Assembly (NCBI GenBank): GCA_949296075.1
Contig: CASFNG010000001.1
Span: 62,001-126,000 of the forward strand
DNA: 64,000 nucleotides
Origin: an uncultured Parabacteroides sp.
GTDB taxonomy: Bacteria > Bacteroidota > Bacteroidia > Bacteroidales > Tannerellaceae
Reading direction: 5' to 3'
Shown: positions 34,336-41,825 of the stretch, one piece after another
How positions within the stretch are numbered: position 1 is the stretch's first letter
How the letters are laid out: every line of letters begins with the position of its first letter
Program-made: the position numbers and the translations under genes
Notes under the pieces: model-generated
Told to the model about the DNA's origin: nothing
The model's input: only the letters and a program-made list of their open reading frames with translations
Databases searched by the model: none

Positions 34336-35163
34336 ATGAAGAAGACCGTAATCGACATCCATGACTTGCGGGAAATGTCACCGTGGTTTCGCGGAATCTT
34401 GGGATCTTTCTTGGGAAAGTCGCTGATCAAGCTCTTGAGGGTAGACAAGGTCAATAAGGTGCACGCAAGGAACTGCCATCTGCGTGGGGCCGAGTTCACT
34501 TCCGCCTTGCTGAGGGATCCATATATCGACCTCCGGTATGAGATACATAATAAGGAGCTGCTGGAGCGTTTGCCGGAAGGCGCTTTCGTGACGGTCTCCA
34601 ACCATCCGATAGGCTCGCTGGACGGTATCATATTGATCGACATCTTCGCGTCTCGCCGACCCGACTTTAAGGTGATGGTGAATGGGATCCTCTCGAAAAT
34701 AGGGGCGATGGAGGATAATTTCATCTCTGTTGTGCCGGACTCGCACAAGCGCGGCGCGAATCCCGCGAACATCAATGGCGTGCGCCTTTCGCTGCAACAC
34801 CTGAAGGAAGGGCATCCGATCGGCTTTTTCCCGGCGGGCGCCATCTCTTTCTATAATAAGGAGGCGGGGCAAGTGCGCGACCTCTCGTGGACACATAGCG
34901 TGATCCGCCTGATACGCAAGGCGAAGGTTCCCGTCTATCCGGTCTATTTCGATTTCCTGAACACACGCTTCTTCTACTGGTTAGGCAATATCTGCTGGCA
35001 GATACGCACCTTGCGTATCCCTTCGGAGGTATTCAATAAGCGGGGGAGGAAGGTGGATGTGTATATCGGGGAGCCGATCTCTCCGGAAGAGATAGCCTCT
35101 ATCCCGGACGACGAGGCGCTGGCCGAGTTCTTGTATGGTCGTACGTATGGGGCTAAAAAGTGA
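34336..35163 (+). CDS. Lysophospholipid acyltransferase-like (PlsC/hemolysin type)
   Basis: A 275-residue glycerolipid acyltransferase. The active-site box reads SNHPIGSLDGI with His90 and Asp96, an HX5D rather than the standard HX4D; the Bacteroidota NHPLGGLDG-type proteins also have this spacing. Second blocks are FFPAGAISFYN (near 155-165, FPEG equivalent) and PVYPVYFDF near 200. It would acylate a lysolipid or related acceptor at the membrane. The start at 34336 is preceded by AGGA at a good distance; ATG at 34330 overlapping the upstream TGA is an alternative. Last of the four-gene unit; a further promoter follows for the sigma-54 regulator. Confidence 0.82.
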   Translation: MKKTVIDIHDLREMSPWFRGILGSFLGKSLIKLLRVDKVNKVHARNCHLRGAEFTSALLRDPYIDLRYEIHNKELLERLPEGAFVTVSNHPIGSLDGIILIDIFASRRPDFKVMVNGILSKIGAMEDNFISVVPDSHKRGANPANINGVRLSLQHLKEGHPIGFFPAGAISFYNKEAGQVRDLSWTHSVIRLIRKAKVPVYPVYFDFLNTRFFYWLGNICWQIRTLRIPSEVFNKRGRKVDVYIGEPISPEEIASIPDDEALAEFLYGRTYGAKK

Positions 35164-35216
35164 GCTTCTGCCGATAGATTCCCCTATCCGATGATGGTGG
35201 TTTGGATTAAGATTTG

Positions 35217-35224
35217 TAATTTTG
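35217..35224 (+). promoter_or_regulatory. -7 box of the sigma-54 activator gene
   Basis: TAATTTTG, 40 bases before the start codon; no clear -33 element at the usual distance. Confidence 0.55.
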
Positions 35225-35264
35225 GCAGGAAACTGAAATTTTTACAGATAAACGCGGAATATAG

Positions 35265-36455
35265 ATGAAGGCTGATGTACAACAAATAAAGCAGCGTTTC
35301 GGGATTATAGGCAATAATCCCGGATTGAACCGGGCGATAGACGTGGCGCTCCAGGTGGCTCCCACGGATCTTGCCGTCCTGATCACGGGTGAGAGTGGCG
35401 TCGGCAAGGAGACTTTTCCCCAGATCATTCACCAGAACAGCCAGCGTAAGCATGGGCAATATATCGCTGTCAACTGCGGGGCTATCCCGGAGGGAACTAT
35501 CGACTCTGAGCTTTTCGGGCATGAGAAAGGCTCCTTTACGGGCGCTTTGGCGGATCGGAAGGGCTATTTTGAGGTGGCCGACGGAGGAACGATCTTCTTG
35601 GATGAGGTAGGCGAGCTCCCTACCCCTACGCAAGCCCGCCTGCTTCGGGTGTTGGAGACGGGCGAGTTCATCAAGGTGGGCTCCTCGAAGGTGCAGAAGA
35701 CGAACGTCCGCATCGTGGCGGCCACGAACGTCAACTTGGTACAGGCTGTCTCTGAGGGGAAATTCCGGGAAGACCTGTATTATCGCCTGAACACCGTACC
35801 TATCCAGATACCGCCTTTGCGTGAGCGCGCGGAGGACATTATCCTGTTGTTCCGGAAATTCGCGAGCGATTGCGCGGAGAAGTACCGGATGCCGCCTATC
35901 CGTTTGGATGAGGAGGCACGCCAGTTGTTGCTCTCGTATCGCTGGCCGGGTAATGTGCGCGAGCTGAAGAATATCACGGAGCGCATCTCGGTCATCGAGG
36001 AGAAGCGGGACATCACCGCGGATGTGCTGCGGATATACCTGCCTAACCTGAGCGTGGAGAAATACCCGGTCTTGCTGAGGCAAGAGCATGAACAGAAGAT
36101 TTTCAATAATGAACGGGAGATCCTGTATCAGGTCTTGTTCGATATGCGGAAAGACGTGAACGAGCTGAAGAAACTGGTTCACGACATCATGGGGGGGAAT
36201 GTCCCAGTCTCGGCCATGCCCGACGAGCCCTCATACCCTCATCCGATCCAAGCCGCTCCCGTCCACTCCATGCGTTCCTCCATCCAGGACGCGGAAGATG
36301 TGGAGGAAGAGGCCTTGTCGCTGGAAGAGGTGGAGAAAGAGATGATCCGCAAGGCCTTGGAGCGGCATAACGGGCGTCGCAAGAACGCCGCCGCCGACCT
36401 GAAAATATCGGAACGTACCCTCTATCGGAAGATCAAGGAATATCATTTGGAATGA
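35265..36455 (+). CDS. Sigma-54-interacting transcriptional activator without sensor domain
   Basis: A 396-residue NtrC-type AAA+ activator. Walker A is GESGVGKE at 42-49, the sigma-54 loop GSFTGA is at 89-94, Walker B FLDE at 111-114, and arginine-finger/sensor II segments follow (FREDLYYRLNTVPI, RWPGNVREL). A linker (about 265-345) with a coiled, acidic part precedes a Fis-type helix-turn-helix (about 360-394, RKNAAADLKISERTLYRKIK). There is no receiver, GAF or PAS domain: the AAA+ domain starts at about residue 15. Regulation is therefore not through phosphorylation of this protein. Three bases separate it from lptE; in Bacteroidota this pair is common. Targets are unknown. Confidence 0.93.
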   Translation: MKADVQQIKQRFGIIGNNPGLNRAIDVALQVAPTDLAVLITGESGVGKETFPQIIHQNSQRKHGQYIAVNCGAIPEGTIDSELFGHEKGSFTGALADRKGYFEVADGGTIFLDEVGELPTPTQARLLRVLETGEFIKVGSSKVQKTNVRIVAATNVNLVQAVSEGKFREDLYYRLNTVPIQIPPLRERAEDIILLFRKFASDCAEKYRMPPIRLDEEARQLLLSYRWPGNVRELKNITERISVIEEKRDITADVLRIYLPNLSVEKYPVLLRQEHEQKIFNNEREILYQVLFDMRKDVNELKKLVHDIMGGNVPVSAMPDEPSYPHPIQAAPVHSMRSSIQDAEDVEEEALSLEEVEKEMIRKALERHNGRRKNAAADLKISERTLYRKIKEYHLE

Positions 36456-36458
36456 CCT

Positions 36459-36995
36459 ATGCGAGTTAAGTTTGTCAATATACGTTTGTCCGCGATCCGC
36501 TGGGCGCTGTTTTCCTGCCTGGCCGCCGTACTGGTGGCCTGCTCCATCTCCTATAAATTTAACGGGGCCTCGATTGATTACACGAAGATCAAGTCGATCA
36601 CGATACGCGACTTCACGAATCAGGCACCTTATGTGAACCCGACCTTGGCTCCGCAGTTCACCGAGGAGCTGAAGGATATCTATATCCGGCAGACGCGTCT
36701 GGAAATGGCACCCGCTAACGGCGACTTGGAGTTGGAAGGGGAGGTCACCGGTTACGACTTCGCCCCGATGGCGGTGAAGGAAGACGCCATCGCCTCCCAG
36801 ACACGCTTGACAGTCACGATCCGGGTCCGTTACTATAACCGGGTGAATCCGGATGAGGATTTCGAGCAATCCTTCTCCGCGTATAGGGAGTTCGACAGCA
36901 ACATGATGCCTCAACAGGTGGAGGGTTCCTTGTGCGAGGAGATCATTGAGGAGATCGTTGATCAGATTTATAACGCTACGGTCGCTAACTGGTAG
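36459..36995 (+). CDS. lptE: LptE-like lipopolysaccharide-assembly lipoprotein
   Basis: A 178-residue outer-membrane lipoprotein (LAAVLVACSISYKF, Cys about 28, after an unusually long N-terminus). The rest, SIDYTKIKSITIRDFTNQAP, LAPQFTEELKDIYIRQTRL, LELEGEVTGYDFAP and ASQTRLTVTIRVRYYN, fits the Bacteroidota LptE family. LptE plugs the LptD barrel and helps place lipopolysaccharide at the cell surface. LptD is not in the window; lptC is at 24565. It is joined to the sigma-54 activator by three bases and followed by the TPR gene after two. Confidence 0.9.
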   Translation: MRVKFVNIRLSAIRWALFSCLAAVLVACSISYKFNGASIDYTKIKSITIRDFTNQAPYVNPTLAPQFTEELKDIYIRQTRLEMAPANGDLELEGEVTGYDFAPMAVKEDAIASQTRLTVTIRVRYYNRVNPDEDFEQSFSAYREFDSNMMPQQVEGSLCEEIIEEIVDQIYNATVANW

Positions 36996-36997
36996 AG

Positions 36998-37762
36998 ATG
37001 AACGTTGAGGATTTATACCGTTTGGCGAGTGATCCCTCGGCCTTGGGCGCGGATACCCTGCCCGAGTTGCGTCGGCTTGTCGCGGATTATCCTTATTTCC
37101 AGCTCGCGATCCTGCTTTATCTGAAAAATCTGGCGGTCGTGGGAGATCCGGATTTCCAAAAGGAATTGATGCGTGAGGCCATACTTCTCCCGGACCGGAA
37201 GAAGCTGTTCCGGTTCATAGAGGGGGATAAATATGGATTGAGATCACATGCGGAGGAAAAGCCTGTATCCGATGTGCGGGATTCGTTTTCCATCATTGAG
37301 ACGTTCCTTTCCGGGCATGGGGAAGACCTCGGTGAAGGCGAGAGGAACCCGTTATTGTTTCAACCCTCCGTCTCGTCTGATTATATGTCATGGTCGCTCG
37401 CTCGGGAGGCGAATCCTTCGGAAGAGCCGGTAGAGAGGAGCAAGTTTAAGCATCAGGATCTGATCGACTCTTTTTTGCGGAACGAGCGTGAACGGGTCAC
37501 CGGCGCAGGGCTTCCGGCACGGGAGTCCGGTAGCTCTGAGGTACAGCCTGACCCGGTCGATCCGATAGACGATGAGCCTTCGAGATCATTGGAGGATTCC
37601 TGCTTGACGGAGACGCTGGCGAGAATTTATATTAAACAGCGGCGATATGATAAGGCGTTGCAAATTATTAAAAACTTGAGCTTGAAATATCCGGAAAAAA
37701 ATATTTACTTTGCAGACCAAATCAGGTTTTTGGAAAAATTGATTATTAACACTAAAAAATAA
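36998..37762 (+). CDS. TPR-containing hypothetical protein
   Basis: A 254-residue cytoplasmic protein. No signal or membrane segment. The N-terminal part (about 1-80) is helical with LRRLVADYPYFQLAILLYLKN; the middle is Glu/Ser/Pro-rich and probably disordered; the C-terminus (about 205-250) is a single TPR-like pair, LTETLARIYIKQRRYDKAL then QIIKNLSLKYPEKNIYFADQ. It is a conserved Bacteroidota open frame always near lptE and secG in my recollection. Function unknown. Confidence 0.7.
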   Translation: MNVEDLYRLASDPSALGADTLPELRRLVADYPYFQLAILLYLKNLAVVGDPDFQKELMREAILLPDRKKLFRFIEGDKYGLRSHAEEKPVSDVRDSFSIIETFLSGHGEDLGEGERNPLLFQPSVSSDYMSWSLAREANPSEEPVERSKFKHQDLIDSFLRNERERVTGAGLPARESGSSEVQPDPVDPIDDEPSRSLEDSCLTETLARIYIKQRRYDKALQIIKNLSLKYPEKNIYFADQIRFLEKLIINTKK

Positions 37763-37769
37763 AATTGAG

Positions 37770-38147
37770 ATGTACGTATTTATTTCTATCTTGATCCTGA
37801 TAGCCGCGATCTTGCTGATCTTGATCGTGTTGATCCAGAATTCCAAAGGAGGTGGCTTGGCTGCGGGATTTTCTTCCTCTAACCAAATCATGGGTGTGCG
37901 CAAGACCACGGATTTCTTGGAGAAAGCTACTTGGACATTGGCCGGTACGGTTGTCGTGCTGAGTATCGTGATCACGGCGTTTATTCCCAAGGCGGATGAG
38001 GGCGCACGGTCGGAGATCAGGCAGCAGGTGAACGAGGCCGTAGCTATTGATCCGAACACGATCGCTCCTGACTTCGGGACGGCTCAGCAAGCGGAGGCTC
38101 CCACGGAGAACGCTCCCGAGGCGGCTTCCAACGAGAAGACGAACTAA
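37770..38147 (+). CDS. secG: Preprotein translocase subunit SecG
   Basis: A 125-residue protein with two membrane helices (about 2-20 and 53-72) joined by the SecG signature NSKGGGLAAGFSSSNQIMGVRKTTDFLEKATW. SecG stimulates the SecYEG channel. The C-terminal 40 residues are acidic/Ala-rich, longer than in E. coli and typical of Bacteroidota. Last gene of the sigma-54-lptE-TPR-secG run, before a terminator. Confidence 0.93.
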   Translation: MYVFISILILIAAILLILIVLIQNSKGGGLAAGFSSSNQIMGVRKTTDFLEKATWTLAGTVVVLSIVITAFIPKADEGARSEIRQQVNEAVAIDPNTIAPDFGTAQQAEAPTENAPEAASNEKTN

Positions 38148-38172
38148 GAGATTTTTCTTGAATGAGATAGGG

Positions 38173-38203
38173 AAGGATGTATCGCATGGTACATCCTTTT
38201 TTT
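38173..38203 (+). terminator. Terminator after secG
   Basis: AAGGATGTA (38173-38181), eight-base loop, TACATCCTT (38190-38198), then a T-run. 26 bases after the stop. Confidence 0.9.
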
Positions 38204-38286
38204 GTGCCTGTTCGCGTCCGTGTTCACTCCGGTATGTGTCGATGAGGGAATAGATCCCTTAGATTAGGCGGGTGGGATATTCTTTT

Positions 38287-38294
38287 TATCTTTG
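38287..38294 (+). promoter_or_regulatory. -7 box of the DUF4491 gene
   Basis: TATCTTTG followed by CC, 36 bases before the ATG. Confidence 0.7.
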
Positions 38295-38329
38295 CCCCGT
38301 GGTTTAAACAAGGTAAAGAATAAAAGAAT

Positions 38330-38638
38330 ATGGGCGTATTGCATTTTGAGGGATTGCTGATCGGGATCGTGACCTTCTTGGTCATTGGTCTGTTTCATCC
38401 GATAGTCGTGAAAGCGGAGTATTACTGGGGCACTAAATGTTGGTGGCTGTTCTTGGTGATGGGGATTGTCGGCACGCTCCTTTCTCTATGGGTGGATAGC
38501 CTCTTTATATCGGCTATTTGCGGCGTGTTCGCCTTCTCTTCGCTTTGGTCGATCAAGGAGGTGTTCGAGCAGGAGGAACGCGTCAAGAAAGGCTGGTTTC
38601 CCCGGAATCCGGCACGGCGTTATCCTTGGGATGAGTAA
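38330..38638 (+). CDS. DUF4491 small membrane protein
   Basis: A 102-residue protein with three helices: GLLIGIVTFLVIGLFHPIVV, CWWLFLVMGIVGTLLSLWV and SLFISAICGVFAFSSLWSI. The C-terminus VFEQEERVKKGWFPRNPARR is the DUF4491 mark, shared with small proteins near related genes in Bacteroidales and Firmicutes. Function unknown. It stands alone with its own promoter and terminator. Confidence 0.82.
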   Translation: MGVLHFEGLLIGIVTFLVIGLFHPIVVKAEYYWGTKCWWLFLVMGIVGTLLSLWVDSLFISAICGVFAFSSLWSIKEVFEQEERVKKGWFPRNPARRYPWDE

Positions 38639-38662
38639 GGCGGCAGAGGCTTGATATAGCAG

Positions 38663-38692
38663 AGGGGATATGCGTGAGCGTATCCCCTTTTT
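38663..38692 (+). terminator. Terminator after DUF4491
   Basis: AGGGGATA (38663-38670), ten-base loop, TATCCCCT (38681-38688), then TTTT. 24 bases after the stop. Confidence 0.9.
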
Positions 38693-38744
38693 CGTGGAGA
38701 TCCCACCTTGCTTTCGCCCGTATATGAATGAGATTGCCTGAATA

Positions 38745-38772
38745 GAAAAAGGGGAACCAAATGGTTCCCCTT
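38745..38772 (-). terminator. Terminator of the tRNA-Tyr/tRNA-Gly transcript
   Basis: Minus strand AGGGGAACC (38771-38763), loop ATTT, GGTTCCCCT (38758-38750), then TTTT. It lies ten bases after the tRNA-Gly 3' end. Confidence 0.9.
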
Positions 38773-38781
38773 TCTTGTTGG

Positions 38782-38854
38782 AGCGGAAGACGGGACTCAA
38801 ACCCGCGACCCTCAGCTTGGAAGGCTAATGCTCTATCAACTGAGCTACTTCCGC
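38782..38854 (-). tRNA. tRNA-Gly (anticodon TCC)
   Basis: Minus strand cloverleaf: acceptor GCGGAAG/CTTCCGC, D-stem GCTC/GAGC, anticodon loop CTTCCAA with TCC, T-arm GCGGG-TTTGAGT-CCCGT. No CCA encoded, discriminator T. It is the second tRNA of a Tyr-Gly transcript, 26 bases from tRNA-Tyr. Confidence 0.96.
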
Positions 38855-38880
38855 ATGATAAACGCTCTCAAGAAAGTAGG

Positions 38881-38963
38881 TGGGCAGTGATGGATTCGAA
38901 CCACCGAAGGCGTAAGCCAGCTGAGTTACAGTCAGCCCCATTTGGCCACTCTGGTAACTGCCC
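38881..38963 (-). tRNA. tRNA-Tyr (anticodon GTA)
   Basis: Minus strand class-II tRNA of 83 bases with acceptor GGGCAGT/ACTGCCC, anticodon loop CTGTAAC-type with GTA, a long variable arm (GGCTTACGCC) and T-arm GGTGG-TTCGAAT-CCATC (one G-U pair). Discriminator A. It leads the Tyr-Gly transcript from the promoter at 38984-39014. Confidence 0.96.
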
Positions 38964-38983
38964 CCTTTTTCTTAATTGCAGTG

Positions 38984-39014
38984 CAAAGGTACGATTTATT
39001 TTGAAACACGCAAG
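38984..39014 (-). promoter_or_regulatory. Promoter of tRNA-Tyr/tRNA-Gly
   Basis: Minus strand GCTTGCG with TTG at 39013-39011, 19 bases, TACCTTTG at 38991-38984 followed by CAC. Same form as the SRP RNA and L25 promoters; it lies directly behind the ribH stop. Confidence 0.88.
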
Positions 39015-39017
39015 CCT

Positions 39018-39500
39018 TTACGCCGAAAAATTCACCATTTTTATCGCGGTGACGGCGGCTTCGTCTCCCTTGTTGCCATATCGTCCGCCGGCCCGATCCT
39101 CGGATTGCTGCATGGTGTCGGTGGTCAACAGCCCGAAGATGAAGGGAATGTCGTACATCAGGTTCAATTCCGTGATGCCTTGCGTGACACCGGAGCACAC
39201 ATAGTCGAAATGGGGAGTATCCCCTCTCACCACGCATCCCAATACGATGATCGCGTCCAATTCCTTGGTCTCGGCGAGCCGCTTGGCGCCGAAGGTAAGC
39301 TCAAAGCTGCCCGGTACCCGTTTTACCACGATGTTCTCCGGTTTCACCCCGTGCCGTTCGAGCGTGTCGCAAGCCCCTTCCAGCAACTTCTCGGTGATGT
39401 TCCTGTTCCACTCCGCCACCACGATGCCGATATTCATGTCGGAGGCGTCAGGCACGCTGTTGAAGTCGTACTCGGATAAATTTTGATAAGCTGTAGCCAT
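39018..39500 (-). CDS. ribH: 6,7-dimethyl-8-ribityllumazine synthase
   Basis: A 160-residue lumazine synthase. [21 protein letters not shown] is the N-terminal substrate loop, [16 protein letters not shown] and [23 protein letters not shown] hold the catalytic His (in the PHFDYV part) and the phosphate site, and [20 protein letters not shown] ends the family core. It condenses 5-amino-6-ribitylamino-uracil with dihydroxybutanone phosphate in riboflavin synthesis. The 82-base gap to the upstream TPR gene holds a terminator-like hairpin. Confidence 0.95.
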   Translation of the reverse strand: MATAYQNLSEYDFNSVPDASDMNIGIVVAEWNRNITEKLLEGACDTLERHGVKPENIVVKRVPGSFELTFGAKRLAETKELDAIIVLGCVVRGDTPHFDYVCSGVTQGITELNLMYDIPFIFGLLTTDTMQQSEDRAGGRYGNKGDEAAVTAIKMVNFSA

Positions 39501-39512
39501 ACTTGTATCATT

Positions 39513-39550
39513 TAAATAAAAGAGGATGCCTTGTTTGACCGAGACATCCT
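39513..39550 (-). terminator. Terminator or attenuator between TPR gene and ribH
   Basis: Minus strand AGGATGTC (39550-39543) and GGCATCCT (39529-39522) pair with one mismatch, followed by CTTTTATTT. It would end the TPR transcript or attenuate ribH, whose start is 13 bases further. Confidence 0.65.
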
Positions 39551-39582
39551 CCCTTTACGTGAATTTATATTCTCCCTTGTCA

Positions 39583-40266
39583 TTATTTCCCTGCGGAGGC
39601 GCGAGCGATATACTTATCGATGTCTGATGCCTCCATAGAAGCGTAATACTTCTCCTTGATCGAGGTGTAGGCCTTCACCGCCTTGTCGTACTCTTTCAGG
39701 CTCTCGTAGGCGATACCTGCCTTTTTCAGGTAGATCGGGCTGATCACCTCATTGTCCGCCTCCTTGGCTGCCTTCTCGAAGTAGCTTACGCCCTCCTGTA
39801 CGTTCCCCATGTTCACGAGGCAGTCGCCGATCAGTCCCGTGATGGAAGGAGAGATCATCTGATCCTTGCCGTCGAACGATTTCAGCAGCTCGATGGCCTT
39901 TTGCGTGTCGCCCAGCTTGTAGTGGCAGATGCCCGCGTAGGCCTTCGCCAAGTTGCCGGCGTCAGTGTGGCCATATTGGTCGATGATCGCCTCGAATCCC
40001 TCGAAATCAGCCCCGTTCCCGTTGAGCGCCAACGCGAAGGAATCTCTCGCGAAATATTGCTCACCTTTGAACATGGCCGCGGCGGCTTTCTTCTCTTGGG
40101 GGATCAGATAGCCGTGCTTGATCCCTAAGACGGCTCCAACAATGAGCGCGAGGGCTACGATTCCGTAAATGATCTTCTTTGAATTGTTCTCGATGAATAG
40201 CTCCGATCTGGAGACGAGCTCTTCTACTTCTAACTCCTTGTTGGTTTCCTTTCCTTTAGTCGCCAT
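39583..40266 (-). CDS. Membrane-anchored tetratricopeptide repeat protein (YfgM-like)
   Basis: A 227-residue protein with one membrane helix at about 33-52 (IIYGIVALALIVGAVLGI) and a periplasmic TPR array behind it. Four TPR-like pairs can be made out, for example TDAGNLAKAYAGICHYKLGD, GDCLVNMGNVQEGVSYFEKA and AYESLKEYDKAVKAYTSIKEKY. The architecture (short basic N-tail, helix, TPR) is that of YfgM, which links the Sec translocon to periplasmic chaperones. Function here is inferred from shape only. It has its own -7 box (TACTTTTG, 40348-40341) and is divergent from recF. Confidence 0.78.
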   Translation of the reverse strand: MATKGKETNKELEVEELVSRSELFIENNSKKIIYGIVALALIVGAVLGIKHGYLIPQEKKAAAAMFKGEQYFARDSFALALNGNGADFEGFEAIIDQYGHTDAGNLAKAYAGICHYKLGDTQKAIELLKSFDGKDQMISPSITGLIGDCLVNMGNVQEGVSYFEKAAKEADNEVISPIYLKKAGIAYESLKEYDKAVKAYTSIKEKYYASMEASDIDKYIARASAGK

Positions 40267-40340
40267 AATGTTATTATCGTTATTTTATTAATTTTTCAGT
40301 TTGACCGGCCACTTGGCTCAGTGGCTGGTGGTTCAAGGCG

Positions 40341-40348
40341 CAAAAGTA
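40341..40348 (-). promoter_or_regulatory. -7 box of the YfgM-like TPR gene
   Basis: TACTTTTG on the minus strand followed by CG, 75 bases before the start; -33 unclear. Confidence 0.55.
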
Positions 40349-40390
40349 GTTTTTTTTACTGAGATAATCTATACGTAGAAGTATATTTTT

Positions 40391-40398
40391 TAAATTTG
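40391..40398 (+). promoter_or_regulatory. -7 box of recF
   Basis: TAAATTTG, 28 bases before the ATG at 40426. It includes the in-frame TTG that would give a longer RecF. Confidence 0.6.
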
Positions 40399-40425
40399 TG
40401 CGATTATTACGTAACACGGTGTTGG

Positions 40426-41535
40426 ATGATACTCAAGAAACTTACGATCCTCAATTATAAGAACATCCCTCAGTGCGAGACCTCTTTCTCCCCTAAGATG
40501 AATTGTTTTTTCGGGAACAACGGCATGGGGAAGACGAACCTGCTCGACGCCATTCATTATCTTTCTTTCTGCAAGAGCCATGTCAATACGCCTGACAGCC
40601 AGATCATACGCGACGGGCAGGAGCTTTGCGTGGCGCAGGGACTTTACGATTACGAGGGGCGCGAGGAGGAGATCTTCTGCGCCATACGCCGCCGTCAGCG
40701 GAAGCAATTCAAGCGTAACAAGAAGGAGTATGAGCGCTTGTCGGAGCATATCGGCCTCCTGCCGCTCGTCATGGTGTCGCCCGCCGACTCGGAGCTGATC
40801 CGGGGTGGGAGCGAGGAGCGCCGCCGGTTCATGGATCTGATCATCTCCCAGCAAGACAGGTCGTACCTGAATGCCTTGATCCAGTACAACAGGGCGCTGT
40901 CGCAACGGAACTCCTTGCTGAAGGCTCCCGGTTCCGACGCGTCCCTTTTCGAGGTGATCGAGATGCAGCTGGCGATGTTCGGGAAAACCTTGCACGAGAA
41001 ACGGGCGATACTTGTCGGTGATTTCGTGAAAACGTTCCAACGTTTTTTCAGCTTGATCTGTGGCCCGGGCGAGGAGGTGGGGCTGCGTTATATCTCGCAG
41101 CTGGAGGAGGCCGAATTGGGCGAGAGCCTGGCGGCGAACCGGGAGCGCGACCGGATCCTGGGATATACCTCCTGTGGCGTGCATAAGGACGAGCTGGAGA
41201 TGACGCTCGCCGGCCACTTGATCCGTCGGGTGGGCTCGCAGGGACAGAACAAGACTTACCTGATCGCCTTGAAGCTCGCGCAGTTCGCGTTTCTTCGCGA
41301 GCGTGGGCAGACCACTCCGATCCTGCTGCTCGACGATATTTTCGATAAGCTCGACGCTGACCGGGTGGCGCGGATCATCCGGTTAGTGAGCGAGGAGGGA
41401 TTCGGGCAGATTTTCATCACGGATACGAACCGGAAATACCTGGACGAGATCTTGGAGGCGGTGAACAACGAGTATGCCTTGTTCCGGGTGGAACGGGGTG
41501 AGGTGCAGCCTTTGCGGAAGGAGGGCCAGGCATGA
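40426..41535 (+). CDS. recF: DNA replication and repair protein RecF
   Basis: A 369-residue RecF. Walker A is in FFGNNGMGKTNLLDAIHYLSF near residues 24-44, the signature motif in GSQGQNKTYLIALKLAQF near 265-282, and Walker B in PILLLDDIFDKLD near 295-307. It loads RecA at single-strand gaps with RecO and RecR. The start MILKKLTILNYKNI is the family's; the upstream TTG at 40396 would add ten residues that overlap the -7 box. The DUF721 gene overlaps its stop by four bases (ATGA), so the two are coupled. Confidence 0.95.
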   Translation: MILKKLTILNYKNIPQCETSFSPKMNCFFGNNGMGKTNLLDAIHYLSFCKSHVNTPDSQIIRDGQELCVAQGLYDYEGREEEIFCAIRRRQRKQFKRNKKEYERLSEHIGLLPLVMVSPADSELIRGGSEERRRFMDLIISQQDRSYLNALIQYNRALSQRNSLLKAPGSDASLFEVIEMQLAMFGKTLHEKRAILVGDFVKTFQRFFSLICGPGEEVGLRYISQLEEAELGESLAANRERDRILGYTSCGVHKDELEMTLAGHLIRRVGSQGQNKTYLIALKLAQFAFLRERGQTTPILLLDDIFDKLDADRVARIIRLVSEEGFGQIFITDTNRKYLDEILEAVNNEYALFRVERGEVQPLRKEGQA

Positions 41536-41825
41536 AACGGCGGAACGCGCAGATGCTGGGGGAGGTGCTCCGGGATTTCTTCGAGGATAATACCGAGCTG
41601 TACGAGAAGATGATGGAGATCCGCGTGAAACGGGCGTGGGGGGAGATCTTAGGCCCCGCGATACAGGGATATACCCGCAACTTGTTCGTGCGCGACAAGG
41701 TGTTGCACGTGTCGCTCACCTCGTCTGTTCTCCGTAGCGAGCTGTCGCTTTGCCGCGAGCGGTTGGTGAAGAGCTTGAATGATTATGCCGGATCGACGGT
41801 GATCACGGAGATTGTCTTTCATTAG
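41532..41825 (+). CDS. DUF721 protein (DciA-like)
   Basis: A 97-residue protein with LGEVLRDFFEDNTELYEKM near the N-terminus, VKRAWGEILGPAIQGYTRNLFVRDKVLHV in the core and LRSELSLCRERLVKSLNDYAG toward the end, all of DUF721/DciA. In characterised bacteria DciA helps load the replicative helicase DnaB. The link to recF is consistent with chromosome replication. It is convergent with the folate gene, overlapping its 3' end by four bases. Confidence 0.85.
   Translation: MKRRNAQMLGEVLRDFFEDNTELYEKMMEIRVKRAWGEILGPAIQGYTRNLFVRDKVLHVSLTSSVLRSELSLCRERLVKSLNDYAGSTVITEIVFH

Noticed and set aside
40396-40425. TTG start for a longer RecF
   Set aside because: The start codon lies within the TAAATTTG -7 box, and MILKKLTILNYKNI is the usual RecF N-terminus.
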